Below, one piece after another: positions 42,133-50,992 of a DNA stretch of 64,000 nucleotides (within the stretch, counting starts at the first letter, position 1; each line of letters begins with the position of its first letter). The stretch covers positions 1,643,601 through 1,707,600 of the forward strand of contig NZ_CP051236.1 of assembly GCF_017794765.1 (NCBI RefSeq), read 5' to 3'. The translations under genes and the position numbers were made by a program. The stretch comes from Nitratireductor sp. GTDB lineage: Bacteria; Pseudomonadota; Alphaproteobacteria; Rhizobiales; Rhizobiaceae. The notes below the pieces were generated by a model. The model ran no database searches. It saw only the letters and a program-made list of their open reading frames with translations, and was not told the origin of the DNA.

Positions 42133-42385
42133 GGATCAAGCACCGGATTGGGTGGGTGACGGCGAAGCCGTTGCGCACGAGAACATCGTTTGTCGCTCAA
42201 GTGATGCTGGTTCGTGTCGTCCACGTTGCAAGCCAGCTAACGTATTTGTGATTTGGGCAAAGAGCTGTGTTGTCTAGTGTTATTCCGGTCCCGGTGCAGA
42301 ATTTTCTGGAGTATTATCGACCGCTGGGGACTATAAGCAGAGCTGGGGTTCTTGATGGAACATCTAAACCTCGGGTATTTGTCCC

Positions 42386-43195
42386 ATGAGTACTTCGGGT
42401 TGCAACGGTAGCAAATCCGCGAGTGGTCGGGCGCGCAGGATGCGGGGTAGTATGCCGGTTGGGGGCACCGAAAATTACAGGGAGATCCTGCATTATCTGG
42501 AGGCCGAAACGGCTCGCGGCATGTTCGGCATGGGGGCGAACAAGTCGAGCCGCTCCGGATTGCGCAAGCGCATCTACTCAAGCGGTGACACGATTGCTGA
42601 TATGGATGGCCAGAAGCGCGCCGTCCTTCTGGTGGTCTCTGGCTGGGTTTCCAACGGGAAGGAGCTTGAAGACGGCTCACGCACAGTTGTCGACTTTTCC
42701 CTGACCGGTGATGTCATCACGGTCGGGACCACCGAGTGGGCGCGAGAGGAGGTGAGGGCACTTACGGCCGTCACACTCTTTGAATTTCCTGGCGCGATCT
42801 ACGAGAATCTGTCGACCTACCCGCGTCATGTGCGCGAGTTCGTTCTCAAGGGAATGGCGCGGCGTTACGCACGCGCGGCGGAACATTTTGTCAACATCAG
42901 CCGGCGTGGCGCGTTCGAGAGAGTGGCGCATCTTCTTCTCGAACTCTCGTTTCGCGTCGGCGTGTATGAGGGGCAGGGCGCGAGCTCCTTCGCCTGCCCT
43001 CTGACTCAGGTGGACCTGGGTGACGCTCTCGGTCTCTCGGTCGTGCACGTCAATCGTGTTTTGAGGAAGCTTCGCGAAAGCGGCTACGTGTCCTTCCGCA
43101 GCGGCGTGGTGACGTTTCAGAACCGCGCGGGGCTGATCGAGGCCACAGGCTTCGAAGGGTCCTACCTTGCGATTGCTGATCCCCTCGTGTCCTGA
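42386..43195 (+). CDS. Crp/Fnr-family transcriptional regulator
   Basis: 269 residues. Cyclic-nucleotide-binding-like beta-roll (about 65-160, with VSGWVSNGKELEDGSRTVVDF) and a C-terminal winged helix (LTQVDLGDALGLSVVHVNRVLRKL) that is the Crp/Fnr recognition segment. The four-Cys cluster of oxygen-sensing Fnr is absent, and the cAMP-binding residues are not evident, so the signal is unknown. The start may be 42386, 42440 or 42452; the last has GCGGGG just upstream. Position next to exopolysaccharide genes suggests a local regulator. Confidence 0.85.
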   Translation: MSTSGCNGSKSASGRARRMRGSMPVGGTENYREILHYLEAETARGMFGMGANKSSRSGLRKRIYSSGDTIADMDGQKRAVLLVVSGWVSNGKELEDGSRTVVDFSLTGDVITVGTTEWAREEVRALTAVTLFEFPGAIYENLSTYPRHVREFVLKGMARRYARAAEHFVNISRRGAFERVAHLLLELSFRVGVYEGQGASSFACPLTQVDLGDALGLSVVHVNRVLRKLRESGYVSFRSGVVTFQNRAGLIEATGFEGSYLAIADPLVS

Positions 43196-43678
43196 AATCT
43201 ATTCTTTATCTCGACAGTATAACTGGTTATATCAGCTTGAATGAAATGCCTGTGATTACACCCTCTGGGTGCTTGCCAGGCCTGACGCGGCTTCATGTAG
43301 ACTGTAAAAACCGAATACAGATGCGGTGCTGAGTGGCCAGAAAACCAGCCTTTGCAGTCAAACCGGGCAATATATTCCGGAGATATCCGGATTTTTCAAT
43401 TTCTGATGGCAAGTTTCGCGCTGCACAACTTTAATAAAGTAATTCGCAGTTATAATCATATTGAATGATTCCTGCATAAAATTGATCCATGTTAATGCAA
43501 AATGTCCCCAATCGTGGGGATAATAAATCTCCAAGTGATAATCCTGTTGAGGGCCTCTGAGAGGGGTTCGCGCCGCCGTTAAACTTTTCGGTGGAGGGTG
43601 GGTCGTGCGATAAGAACAAGAATGCGCTTCTCCAATATCACTGGGGTTTGTCTTGGGTGAGTGTTGGGGAGCATAGTC
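43196..43678. promoter_or_regulatory. Long AT-rich region upstream of the LuxR-type regulator
   Basis: About 480 nt, clearly more AT-rich than neighbouring genes, with no convincing gene. It holds an inverted repeat TCCCCA-ATCG-TGGGGA at 43505-43520 and a short one, CCGGAGATATCCGG, near 43378-43391. It probably contains a regulated promoter and long leader for the following gene. Confidence 0.45.
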
Positions 43679-44443
43679 ATGGAACATGCGAAGATAGGAC
43701 AGAACAGCAGCAATAACCTACACGGAATAATGAAAGCATCGGCTGGCGCGCTGGCAGCGCCCGCCCCGGAAGAGTGGGACGAAGCACGAGACGAAAAGGA
43801 TCGGGAACTCGTCCTTTTGATTGACCCCAGGGTGTTGGACAGGGAGTGTCTGGCCCGCAGTCTGGAAACGCAGAACCCGTCTCTCGACATTTTCGCCGTC
43901 GGATCTTCGGACGAGTGGCACAGGATCGCCGGGGGGCGTCAGCCCAAGGCTGTCCTGCTTATCGTCGGCAGCCGCAAGATTACCGAACAGGGTATCTGCA
44001 ACGAAATCCACGATCTTGCCGAAGAATTCGAAGATCAACCGGTCATCGTGATTGCCGATACGGACGATCTGGGTCAGATCCTCAAGGCTCTGGAAGCCGG
44101 TGCCAAGGGGTACATACCCAGCAATGTCGGCGTCGATGTCGCCGCGGAAGCCATTCTTCTGGCACGGGCTGGCGGTGTTTTCGTTCCTGCCAGCGGTGTT
44201 CTGGCGATGCGCGATGTGATCAACTCGAACAGCAGTAGGGTGGTCGGGCTCGGAAATCTCTTCACCGCCCGCGAGGCAGAGGTGGCCGAGGCACTCCGGC
44301 GCGGCAAGGCCAACAAGATCATCGCCTATGAACTGCAGCTATGTGAAAGCACGGTCAAAGTGCATATTCGCAATATCATGAAAAAGCTCAATGCGACCAA
44401 CAGAACCGAGGTCGCCTATAAAATTCGTGAAATGCAGTCCTGA
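43679..44443 (+). CDS. LuxR-type regulator with receiver-like domain
   Basis: 254 residues. Receiver-like domain (about 35-150: VLLIDPRVLDRECLARSL, then LLIVGSRK, then ALEAGAKGYIPSNV) and a C-terminal LuxR helix-turn-helix (FTAREAEVAEALRRGKANKIIAYEL, STVKVHIRNIMKKL). The strand that normally carries the phosphoacceptor Asp reads AVLLIVGSRK, with no Asp, so ordinary phosphorylation looks unlikely. GGGGAG lies upstream of ATG 43679. A role in exopolysaccharide control is inferred from position. Confidence 0.85.
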   Translation: MEHAKIGQNSSNNLHGIMKASAGALAAPAPEEWDEARDEKDRELVLLIDPRVLDRECLARSLETQNPSLDIFAVGSSDEWHRIAGGRQPKAVLLIVGSRKITEQGICNEIHDLAEEFEDQPVIVIADTDDLGQILKALEAGAKGYIPSNVGVDVAAEAILLARAGGVFVPASGVLAMRDVINSNSSRVVGLGNLFTAREAEVAEALRRGKANKIIAYELQLCESTVKVHIRNIMKKLNATNRTEVAYKIREMQS

Positions 44444-44501
44444 CGGCCACGAAGCACGACCATAATGGTCTAGCGAAACACTCAGGCCAGCAAACGTCTT
44501 T

Positions 44502-44530
44502 GGGTCGGTCGAAAGATCGGCCCTTTTTTT
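44502..44530 (+). terminator. Rho-independent terminator after the LuxR-type gene
   Basis: 9-bp stem GGGTCGGTC/GATCGGCCC with two G-T pairs and a GAAA tetraloop, followed by seven T on the plus strand, 58 nt after the stop. It separates the exopolysaccharide regulators from the convergent cupin gene. Confidence 0.85.
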
Positions 44531-44535
44531 GTCCT

Positions 44536-44904
44536 TCAGTCTTCGAGATTCACATAAGTCTCTGGCGTGAAGCGCGGTGTGCAGACGCAATAGAACTCCA
44601 GATCCTCTGTTCCGGTGTTGACGATGCGCTGCGCCGCACCAGCCGGAATGATTGCCTGGTCTCCAACGGACAGGGCCTGCCGCTCCCCGTCGATCTCCAC
44701 AACACCCTCGCCCCTGCGCACGACATAGCGCTCGCACACGCCTGTCAAACTGTGCAACTGGGTGGTCACACCAGGCTCGACTCGAGCGATCGCCAGTGAG
44801 GTTTCGGGCGAGACGGGCGTGTTCATCAACTCGGTGATGAAGCACCGTTCCTCCGTCCAGAACTCCGCCTCACCGGCATTTTTCACAAACCATGAAGGGG
44901 ACAT
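44536..44904 (-). CDS. Single-domain cupin protein
   Basis: 122 residues, one cupin barrel. First motif region TTQLHSLTGVCERYVVRRGEG keeps one His and a Glu; second motif VGDQAIIPAGAAQRIVNTG has lost the usual His, so metal binding may be altered. ATG 44904 has GAGG upstream. It diverges from the nucleoside-import operon, sharing a 215-nt intergenic region. It could be a small isomerase, sensor or binding protein; function unknown. Confidence 0.75.
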   Translation of the reverse strand: MSPSWFVKNAGEAEFWTEERCFITELMNTPVSPETSLAIARVEPGVTTQLHSLTGVCERYVVRRGEGVVEIDGERQALSVGDQAIIPAGAAQRIVNTGTEDLEFYCVCTPRFTPETYVNLED

Positions 44905-44946
44905 GACCAACCTCGTTCACTCAAACTTCCACAATGATCAGTCAGC

Positions 44947-44960
44947 TTGACAATTGTCAA
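44947..44960. promoter_or_regulatory. 14-bp palindrome TTGACAATTGTCAA, candidate operator
   Basis: A perfect palindrome in the divergent region between the cupin gene and the nucleoside-import operon. TTGAC-type half-sites recur at 56198-56222 and 63316-63331 near the related sugar-import operon and the SorC-type regulator, but in different arrangements. Confidence 0.5.
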
Positions 44961-44990
44961 AGGCCTGTCTGTGCGTCAGTATGCATTCAA

Positions 44991-45046
44991 CTGGAGCATC
45001 GGACCGAAAAGTGGCGTCCGGTTTTCGGATTATTCCGATGCTCCAG
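44991..45046. repeat. RIME-like intergenic repeat
   Basis: 56-nt element with perfect 13-nt outer arms (CTGGAGCATCGGA and its complement at 45034-45046) and an inner CCGAAAA...TTTTCGG pair. The sequence GGACCGAAAAGTGG...CGGTTTTCGG is the style of the rhizobial intergenic mosaic elements scattered through Hyphomicrobiales genomes. It sits in the leader region of the nucleoside-import operon. Confidence 0.75.
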
Positions 45047-45067
45047 CAATTATCTAGATCGTCCTTT

Positions 45068-45087
45068 GTGCGTCCGGATGGACGCAC
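45068..45087 (+). promoter_or_regulatory. Leader hairpin upstream of the nucleoside-binding protein gene
   Basis: Perfect 8-bp arms GTGCGTCC and GGACGCAC with a GGAT loop, 32 nt before the start codon. It could be an operator or a message-stabilising hairpin; no T-run follows, so it is not a terminator. Confidence 0.4.
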
Positions 45088-45119
45088 GGCGATCCAAAGA
45101 CCAAACAGGGAGTGGTGGC

Positions 45120-46130
45120 ATGAGGGGTTTGAAAAACTGGTTGGCGGTGGGGCTTCTGGCGACGACAGCATTCACCGTACCTGCATCTGCAGCGGATAAA
45201 TTCTTCGTCTACGTGTCTCCCGATCAGATCGGCGTCAACGCCTTCCTGAAGCTCGGCCAGTCCGGCATTGAGCAGGCTGGCGAGCAGTATGGCGCCGAGG
45301 TGGAAACCTATGAAAGCCGCACGGCGGCCGACCGTCTTGAAAACGTCAACGCCGCCGTCAACGAGGGTGCGGACATCGTCGTGCTCCTCGGTTTCGAGTT
45401 CAACGACATCGTCAAGCAGGTCGCGCCCACCGCGCCCGACACGCAGTTCCTCATTGTCGACCAGTGCATCGACGACCGGCCCGACAATGTGCATTGCGCG
45501 GTCTTCCGCGAATATGAGGCGAGCTATCTCGTTGGTGTCGCTGCCGGCATGCTCACCGAGAGCAATAAGGTCGGCGTTGTCGGCGCGCTCGATATTCCCT
45601 TCCTGCATCGCTACACGGATGCCTATGCCGATGGCGTCAAATCGGTGAATGCCGACGCCTCGGTCGACATTCGCTGGGTGGGTGGCGAAAACCCGTTTGC
45701 CGATCCGGTGCGCGCCAAGGAGCAGGCTGTGGCCATGAGTGCTGCCGGCGCCGACCAGATTTTTACGGCCACATCAGGCGGTGATTTCGGTGTCTTCGAG
45801 GCTGCGAAGGAAAAGGATTTCCAGGTCTATTCCGTCGATGTGAACCAGTGCCCCAATGCGCCCGGCCACGTGGTCGATGTCACGCTGAAGCGCGTCGACA
45901 ACGCCATGGTTCAGGCCATCGGCGCGATCCTTGAAGGCGAGAAGAAGCTCACCATGGCGCTCGGCCTCAAGGAAGGCGGCGTGTCGACCATCGCGCTCGA
46001 GGAAGACGAACTGGCCGACAGCGGCTGCCTCATCGCCGATCATCCGGAGGTCGCGGAGAAAATGCGTGAGGTCGCAGGGCAGATCGAGGATGGCTCGCTA
46101 AAGCTCGAAGACCCGATGTTCACAAAATAA
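45120..46130 (+). CDS. BMP-family nucleoside-binding periplasmic protein
   Basis: 336 residues. Signal peptide (LKNWLAVGLLATTAFTVPASA) cleaved before ADKFF; no lipobox. BMP/PnrA features: DIVVLLGFEFNDIVKQVA, GVAAGMLTESNKVGVVGALDIPFLHRY, GADQIFTATSGGDFGV. The family binds purine nucleosides and hands them to a matching ABC transporter, encoded directly downstream. ATG 45120 follows AGGGAG; the open frame to 44934 is leader sequence. Exact ligand unknown; methylthioadenosine or 5'-deoxynucleosides are possible given the neighbours. Confidence 0.9.
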   Translation: MRGLKNWLAVGLLATTAFTVPASAADKFFVYVSPDQIGVNAFLKLGQSGIEQAGEQYGAEVETYESRTAADRLENVNAAVNEGADIVVLLGFEFNDIVKQVAPTAPDTQFLIVDQCIDDRPDNVHCAVFREYEASYLVGVAAGMLTESNKVGVVGALDIPFLHRYTDAYADGVKSVNADASVDIRWVGGENPFADPVRAKEQAVAMSAAGADQIFTATSGGDFGVFEAAKEKDFQVYSVDVNQCPNAPGHVVDVTLKRVDNAMVQAIGAILEGEKKLTMALGLKEGGVSTIALEEDELADSGCLIADHPEVAEKMREVAGQIEDGSLKLEDPMFTK

Positions 46131-46152
46131 GCGCGCCAGAGCAGCACGCATC

Positions 46153-47688
46153 ATGCGCATCGACCTGCAGGACGTCACCGTCCGCTTTGGCCCTGTCACG
46201 GCCGTGGACAGTGTTTCGCTCGGCATCAAGCCGGGCGAAATCCACGCGCTTCTGGGCGAAAACGGCGCCGGAAAATCCACCCTGATGAACGCTCTTTTCG
46301 GGCTGGTTACGCCGGAAAGTGGCACGATCAGTCTGGATGGTGAGGCGCGCCGCTGGGCCTCACCGCAGGATGCCATCGCCCATGGGCTGGGCATGGTGCA
46401 TCAGCACTTCATGTTGCAGGAAGAGATGACGGTGCTGGAAAATATCGTCTTGTGCGCAGAGCCGGTGGGTCGCTTCGGCTTTGTCGATTTCGCCCGCGCC
46501 CGGTCGCGCCTCGATGAGATCGCGAAAACCCACGGTGTCGCCCTCGATCTCGACCAGCGTGTCGGCCGCCTTTCCGTCGGGGAGCGGCAGGCGGTGGAAA
46601 TCCTCAAAGTGCTCTACCGCGAGGCCGAGGTGCTGATCCTCGACGAGCCGACCGCCGTGCTCACCCCGCAGGAGAAGGACCGGCTTTTCGCTACGCTCAA
46701 GAGCTTCCGCGAGGCGGGCAAGGCGATTGTCTTGATCACCCACAAGCTCGATGAGGTGATGGAGATTGCCGACCGGGTGAGCGTGATGCGGGCAGGGCGT
46801 CTTGTCGCCTCCTCACCACTTGCCGAAACCTCGAAGGACGAGATCGCGCGCGGCATTGTCGGCGGCGATCTGCCGGCGGCCAGAACCCGGAAGGCCCATT
46901 CGCCCGGCAAAACGGTGCTTGCCGTCGATCACCTCACCGTCGCGCGGCGGGGCCGCGATGTCGGCCCCGTTTCCTTCGACCTGCGGGCAGGCGAGATCGT
47001 TGGCATTGCCGGCGTCAGCGGCAATGGCCAGGCTGAGCTCATCCGCGCGCTGACAGGGCTTGAGCCGGCGCGTTCCGGCTCCATCACCCTGTGCGGCAAT
47101 GAGATACAAAAACTGGATGTGGAGGCCCGCCGGCAGGGCGGCATGAGCTACATCCCTGAAGACCGGCAGCGCATGGGGCTCGCCCTTCGTGCCTCCGTCA
47201 GTGAAAACGCCAATGCGGGCCGCGACGATGCGGGTGCTTTCACCGCCGGCCCCTTCCTGAAACACGGAGCCATGGCGCAGTATGCGCGCTCCCTGATCGA
47301 GCGCTACCGCATTCGTGTGGCCGGTCCGCGCGCTTCCGCCTCCACCATGTCGGGCGGCAACAAGCAGAAGCTCGTGGTCGGGCGCGAACTTTCGCGCAAC
47401 ACGCCGCTGGTGATCGCCGAAAACCCCACTTGGGGCGTCGATATCGGTGCCATCGATTTCATCCATGGCGAGTTGATGCGCATGCGCGATGCGGGCCACG
47501 CCATTCTTCTGGTCTCCACCGAGCTCGACGAGGTGATCGCTTTGTCCGACCGTATTCTGGTCATGTATGACGGCGCCATCGCCGGAGAGGTGGATGGCGG
47601 CGAGGCCAGTCGCGAACGGGTCGGCGCGCTGATGACCTCACGTGCCGCCGATGCGCTGGGCGCGGCTTCGCTAGGAGCTGCTGCATGA
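46153..47688 (+). CDS. Nucleoside ABC transporter ATPase, two NBDs (NupA/YufO-like)
   Basis: 511 residues with two fused ATPase domains. The first is complete: GENGAGKST near 36, LSVGERQAVEILK near 140, VLILDEPTAVL near 158. The second keeps SGGNKQKLVVGREL near 399 but has a degenerate Walker A (GVSGNGQAEL) and AENPTWGVD in place of Walker B Asp, as usual for this class. It powers the importer formed with the two permeases that follow. Ends with a 4-nt overlap with the next gene. Confidence 0.92.
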   Translation: MRIDLQDVTVRFGPVTAVDSVSLGIKPGEIHALLGENGAGKSTLMNALFGLVTPESGTISLDGEARRWASPQDAIAHGLGMVHQHFMLQEEMTVLENIVLCAEPVGRFGFVDFARARSRLDEIAKTHGVALDLDQRVGRLSVGERQAVEILKVLYREAEVLILDEPTAVLTPQEKDRLFATLKSFREAGKAIVLITHKLDEVMEIADRVSVMRAGRLVASSPLAETSKDEIARGIVGGDLPAARTRKAHSPGKTVLAVDHLTVARRGRDVGPVSFDLRAGEIVGIAGVSGNGQAELIRALTGLEPARSGSITLCGNEIQKLDVEARRQGGMSYIPEDRQRMGLALRASVSENANAGRDDAGAFTAGPFLKHGAMAQYARSLIERYRIRVAGPRASASTMSGGNKQKLVVGRELSRNTPLVIAENPTWGVDIGAIDFIHGELMRMRDAGHAILLVSTELDEVIALSDRILVMYDGAIAGEVDGGEASRERVGALMTSRAADALGAASLGAAA

Positions 47689-48746
47689 TGGCTTTCGATG
47701 CCGGCAAGGCCACCCGCAGCGCGCTGCCATGGCTCTTCACCTTCCTGTGGATCGCCGCGATCATTCTGGCGCTGCTGCTTTTCGTTGGCGCGCCGGTGGG
47801 CGAGGCGCTTTCGGGCTTCTGGAACGGCGCGTTTGGAGGGCGCAGAAACGCCTATCTTATGGCGACGCTCAGCCGCTCGGCGCTGATTGTCGGCATGGCG
47901 CTTTCGGTCATGCTGAGCTTTCGCGCCGGCCTGTTCAACATTGGCGGCGAGGGGCAGCTTGTCGCCGGCGGGCTGGTCGCAGCCCTCGTTGCCGTGCTCA
48001 TGCCGGGGCCACCGCTGCTTGTGCTGGTCGTGGCGATCCTCGCTGCCATGCTGGCCGGTGCCTTGTGGGCGCTGCTTGCCGGTGTGCTCCAGCTCTTCAT
48101 GGGCGTGCCGCTGCTTGTCGGTTCGCTTCTCCTTAATTATCCGATCCGCTATATTGCTTCCTATCTGGTGGCGCACCCTTATCGCGACGTGCAGTCGGGC
48201 ATGGTGCAGTCGCATCTCGTGCCGCAGGAAACCTGGTTTGCCTATTTTCCGGGAACCCGGCTCGACATCGGCATCCTCTTCACGGCGGTGGCGGCTGCCT
48301 TTGCGCTGATCTACAGCTACTGGACAGTCCACGGCTATCAAACGCGGCTCAACGGGCTTTCGCCCGAGTTCGCCCGCACGGTCGGCCTGCCGGTGCGCCG
48401 GCTCACGCTCCAGACGCTGGCGCTCAGCGGTGCCATTGCCGGCATGGTTGGCGCAATCGCCGTGTTCGGCATTCACCACCGCTATATCGACGGCATGCTG
48501 GTGCAGCCGCTCTATGCGTGGACCGGCATCATCGCGGTGCTTCTGGTCGGCATGGTGCCCTGGGCGGTGCCGATTTCCGGCTTCTTCTTTGCTGCCGTCC
48601 AGACGGGGGCGGCCGGCATGGAGCGGGCGGCCGGCGTCCCCAAGGAGATCGCGCTTGTCGTTCAGGCGGTCATCATCCTCTTTGTCGCAAGCCGTGTTTC
48701 CGGCGCTCTGACAGCATCGAGGAACGATGGAGACGGCCATGTTTGA
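47685..48746 (+). CDS. Nucleoside ABC transporter permease 1 (YufP-like)
   Basis: 353 residues, about 9 hydrophobic segments, of the branched-chain-amino-acid/ribose-type permease fold. Characteristic FRAGLFNIGGEGQLVAGGLVAAL near residue 75. Overlaps the ATPase gene by 4 nt and the second permease by 20 nt, so the transporter subunits are tightly coupled. Confidence 0.9.
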   Translation: MMAFDAGKATRSALPWLFTFLWIAAIILALLLFVGAPVGEALSGFWNGAFGGRRNAYLMATLSRSALIVGMALSVMLSFRAGLFNIGGEGQLVAGGLVAALVAVLMPGPPLLVLVVAILAAMLAGALWALLAGVLQLFMGVPLLVGSLLLNYPIRYIASYLVAHPYRDVQSGMVQSHLVPQETWFAYFPGTRLDIGILFTAVAAAFALIYSYWTVHGYQTRLNGLSPEFARTVGLPVRRLTLQTLALSGAIAGMVGAIAVFGIHHRYIDGMLVQPLYAWTGIIAVLLVGMVPWAVPISGFFFAAVQTGAAGMERAAGVPKEIALVVQAVIILFVASRVSGALTASRNDGDGHV

Positions 48747-49653
48747 GCTGATCGCCGATCCATCCTTCGCCGCCTCCATTCCGCGCTTTGTCACGCCCAT
48801 CCTTCTGGCCGCCCTTGGTGGCGCGCTGTGCGAGCGGGCCGGTGTCTTCAACATCGCGCTGGAAGGCTTTCTGCTCGTGGGCGCTTTCGCGGCGGTGTTG
48901 GGGGCCTATTTCTCCGGCACGCCCTATATCGGCGCGTTGACGGCCATGGTGGCCGGCATGGCGCTCGGGCTTGTCTTTGCGGAGTTCAATGTGCGGCGCG
49001 GCGGCGATTCCATCGTCGTCTCCATCGCCATCAACCTTCTGGCAGCGGGTCTCACGACCTTCTTCCTGCGCGCCATTTTCGATGTCACGGGTGCCTTCAG
49101 CGATCCGGCGATTGCCGGCTTTTCGCCCATCCGCCTGCCTTTCATCGAAGACGTACCGCTTCTCGGCCCGATCCTGAGCGGCCAGTCGCTGCCTTTTTAC
49201 CTGGCGCTTCTCAGCGTTCCGTTCCTGCATGTGTTTCTCGCTCGTCACCGCCTTGGCCTGCGCATTCGCGCGGCGGGTGAAAACCCCCAGGCGCTTCGGG
49301 CGGGCGGTGTCAGTCCAAAGCGTGTCCAGCTTCTTGCGCTCGTCGCCTGCGGCGCGCTCTGCGGTCTGGGTGGGGCGCAGCTTTCCATCGCCAATGTCAA
49401 TCTATTCGTTGAAAACATGAGCGCCGGGCGCGGCTGGATCGCCGTTGTCGCTGTGCTCTTGACGCGTGGCCGCCCGTGGCCGCTCTTCTTCATCGCGCTT
49501 CTGTTCGGTGCCGTCGACAGCCTGTCCTTCCGCGTGCAGGGTCTTGGGCTTGCCCAGCAGTTCACCGACATGATGCCGTATCTGGCGACCCTTATCGTGC
49601 TGGTTGCCCTGTCATGGTGGCGGGCAAGACGCGCAAAAGGAGATGCTTCATGA
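48727..49653 (+). CDS. Nucleoside ABC transporter permease 2 (YufQ-like)
   Basis: 308 residues, about 8 hydrophobic segments. Conserved LGGALCERAGVFNIALEGFLLVGAF near residue 25 and RIRAAGENPQALRAGGVSP near 180, the cytoplasmic loop that meets the ATPase. Forms a heterodimer with permease 1. Its stop overlaps the amidohydrolase start (ATGA). Confidence 0.9.
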   Translation: METAMFELIADPSFAASIPRFVTPILLAALGGALCERAGVFNIALEGFLLVGAFAAVLGAYFSGTPYIGALTAMVAGMALGLVFAEFNVRRGGDSIVVSIAINLLAAGLTTFFLRAIFDVTGAFSDPAIAGFSPIRLPFIEDVPLLGPILSGQSLPFYLALLSVPFLHVFLARHRLGLRIRAAGENPQALRAGGVSPKRVQLLALVACGALCGLGGAQLSIANVNLFVENMSAGRGWIAVVAVLLTRGRPWPLFFIALLFGAVDSLSFRVQGLGLAQQFTDMMPYLATLIVLVALSWWRARRAKGDAS

Positions 49654-50969
49654 TCGTCGATCTGGTTGTCAAAAACGCCATTGTCGTGACCTGCGATGAA
49701 AAGCAGACGGTGATCCGGGATGGCGGCGTTGCGGTCTCAAATGGCCGCATCACGCAGATCGGTGAGAGCGCAGCGCTCGAACAGGCCGCGGGGAATGCCC
49801 GCAACGTCATTGATGGCAGCGGGCACATCCTGATGCCGGGGCTGATCAACAGCCATTGCCATGCCGCCGACAGCCTGTTTCGCGGTCTGGTGGAGGACCT
49901 GCCGCTGGAACCGTGGCTTAAGAAGGTGTGGACCGCCGAAGGCGCGATCCTCAACCCGCAAACCTCGCATCTCGGCAGTCTTCTGGGCTTTTCCGAACTG
50001 CTTCTGTCCGGTGTCACCAGCACGATGGACATGTTCTGGTATCCGGTGGAGACGGTTCGCGCTGCGCGCGAAGTGGGCATGCGGGTGTCGACGGGAGGCA
50101 TCTTCTTCGATGGGCCGGGTGTGGACGGCGCGACGCTCGATGACCGCATTGCCAGCGCCGAGGCCTTCTTTGAAGAGTTTGCGGGCGCAGACGATGTCTT
50201 CCCGGCAACCATGCCCCACGGAGCCTATACGGTGGGGCCCGAAAACCTGAAGACGGCAAAGGAAATCGCCGAGCGGTATGGCGGTCTCTTCAGCACGCAT
50301 GCGGCGGAAACCAAGGCCGAACAGGCTGATGTGGAAGGGCGCTATGGCAGTTCCGTCATCCGCCATCTCGACTATCTGGATCTGCTGGACGAGCGCGTGA
50401 CGCTCGCCCATTGCGTCCATCTGGACGATGAGGAAATCGCCATTCTGGCGCGCACGGGCACGACCGTCTCCCACAACCCGATGTCGAACCTGAAGCTCGC
50501 CTCCGGCATTGCCCGCATTCCCGACATGCTGGCCGCCGGTGTCCATGTCGCACTTGGCACCGATGGCGCGATCAGCGGCAATGATCTCGACATGTGGATG
50601 GCGCTGCGGCTGGCGGCCACGCTGCACAAGGGCGCGAGCCAGCGGGCCGATGCCGTCTCCACCCATCAGGCGCTGGCCATGGCGACACGCTCCGGCGCGC
50701 GGGCGCTGGGCGCGGCCGACAGGCTGGGCAGTCTCGAAAAAGGCAAGCTCGCCGACATGATCCTGATCGATGTGAAGCGCCCGCATGCGGTGCCGATGTT
50801 CGATCCCGTCACCCATCTCGTCTATTCCACCGCCAGATCCGACGTGCGCCATGTGTTCGTCGGTGGCGAGCAGGTGGTGCGCGATGGCGTGCTCACCCGT
50901 CACTCGATCGACGACACGCTGGACGCAGTGGCAGAGCTCGCGCCGCGCATCGCCGCCACCGTGACCTGA
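49650..50969 (+). CDS. Amidohydrolase, nucleoside/base deaminase type (MtaD/SsnA-like)
   Basis: 439 residues, metal-dependent TIM-barrel hydrolase. Metal ligands: SHCHAADS (HxH near residue 69), STHAAET near 215, HCVHLDD near 254 and catalytic Asp in LGTDGAISGND near 305. The group includes methylthioadenosine/S-adenosylhomocysteine deaminases and guanine or chlorohydrolase-type enzymes. Next to a nucleoside importer and a phosphorylase, deamination of an imported adenine nucleoside (MTA, 5'-deoxyadenosine or similar) is the best inference. AAAGGAG precedes ATG 49650. Confidence 0.85.
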   Translation: MIVDLVVKNAIVVTCDEKQTVIRDGGVAVSNGRITQIGESAALEQAAGNARNVIDGSGHILMPGLINSHCHAADSLFRGLVEDLPLEPWLKKVWTAEGAILNPQTSHLGSLLGFSELLLSGVTSTMDMFWYPVETVRAAREVGMRVSTGGIFFDGPGVDGATLDDRIASAEAFFEEFAGADDVFPATMPHGAYTVGPENLKTAKEIAERYGGLFSTHAAETKAEQADVEGRYGSSVIRHLDYLDLLDERVTLAHCVHLDDEEIAILARTGTTVSHNPMSNLKLASGIARIPDMLAAGVHVALGTDGAISGNDLDMWMALRLAATLHKGASQRADAVSTHQALAMATRSGARALGAADRLGSLEKGKLADMILIDVKRPHAVPMFDPVTHLVYSTARSDVRHVFVGGEQVVRDGVLTRHSIDDTLDAVAELAPRIAATVT

Positions 50970-50992
50970 CAGAAAAACCCTGGGAGAATGAA

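Noticed and set aside
42352-42368. Fnr-box-like TTGAT...ATCTA upstream of the Crp/Fnr-family gene
   Set aside because: The right half does not match and spacing is off by one; not strong enough to report as a site.
43407-43422. Sigma54-like promoter (TGGCA...GC) before the LuxR-type gene
   Set aside because: Three mismatches to the consensus, including both T of the -12 element.
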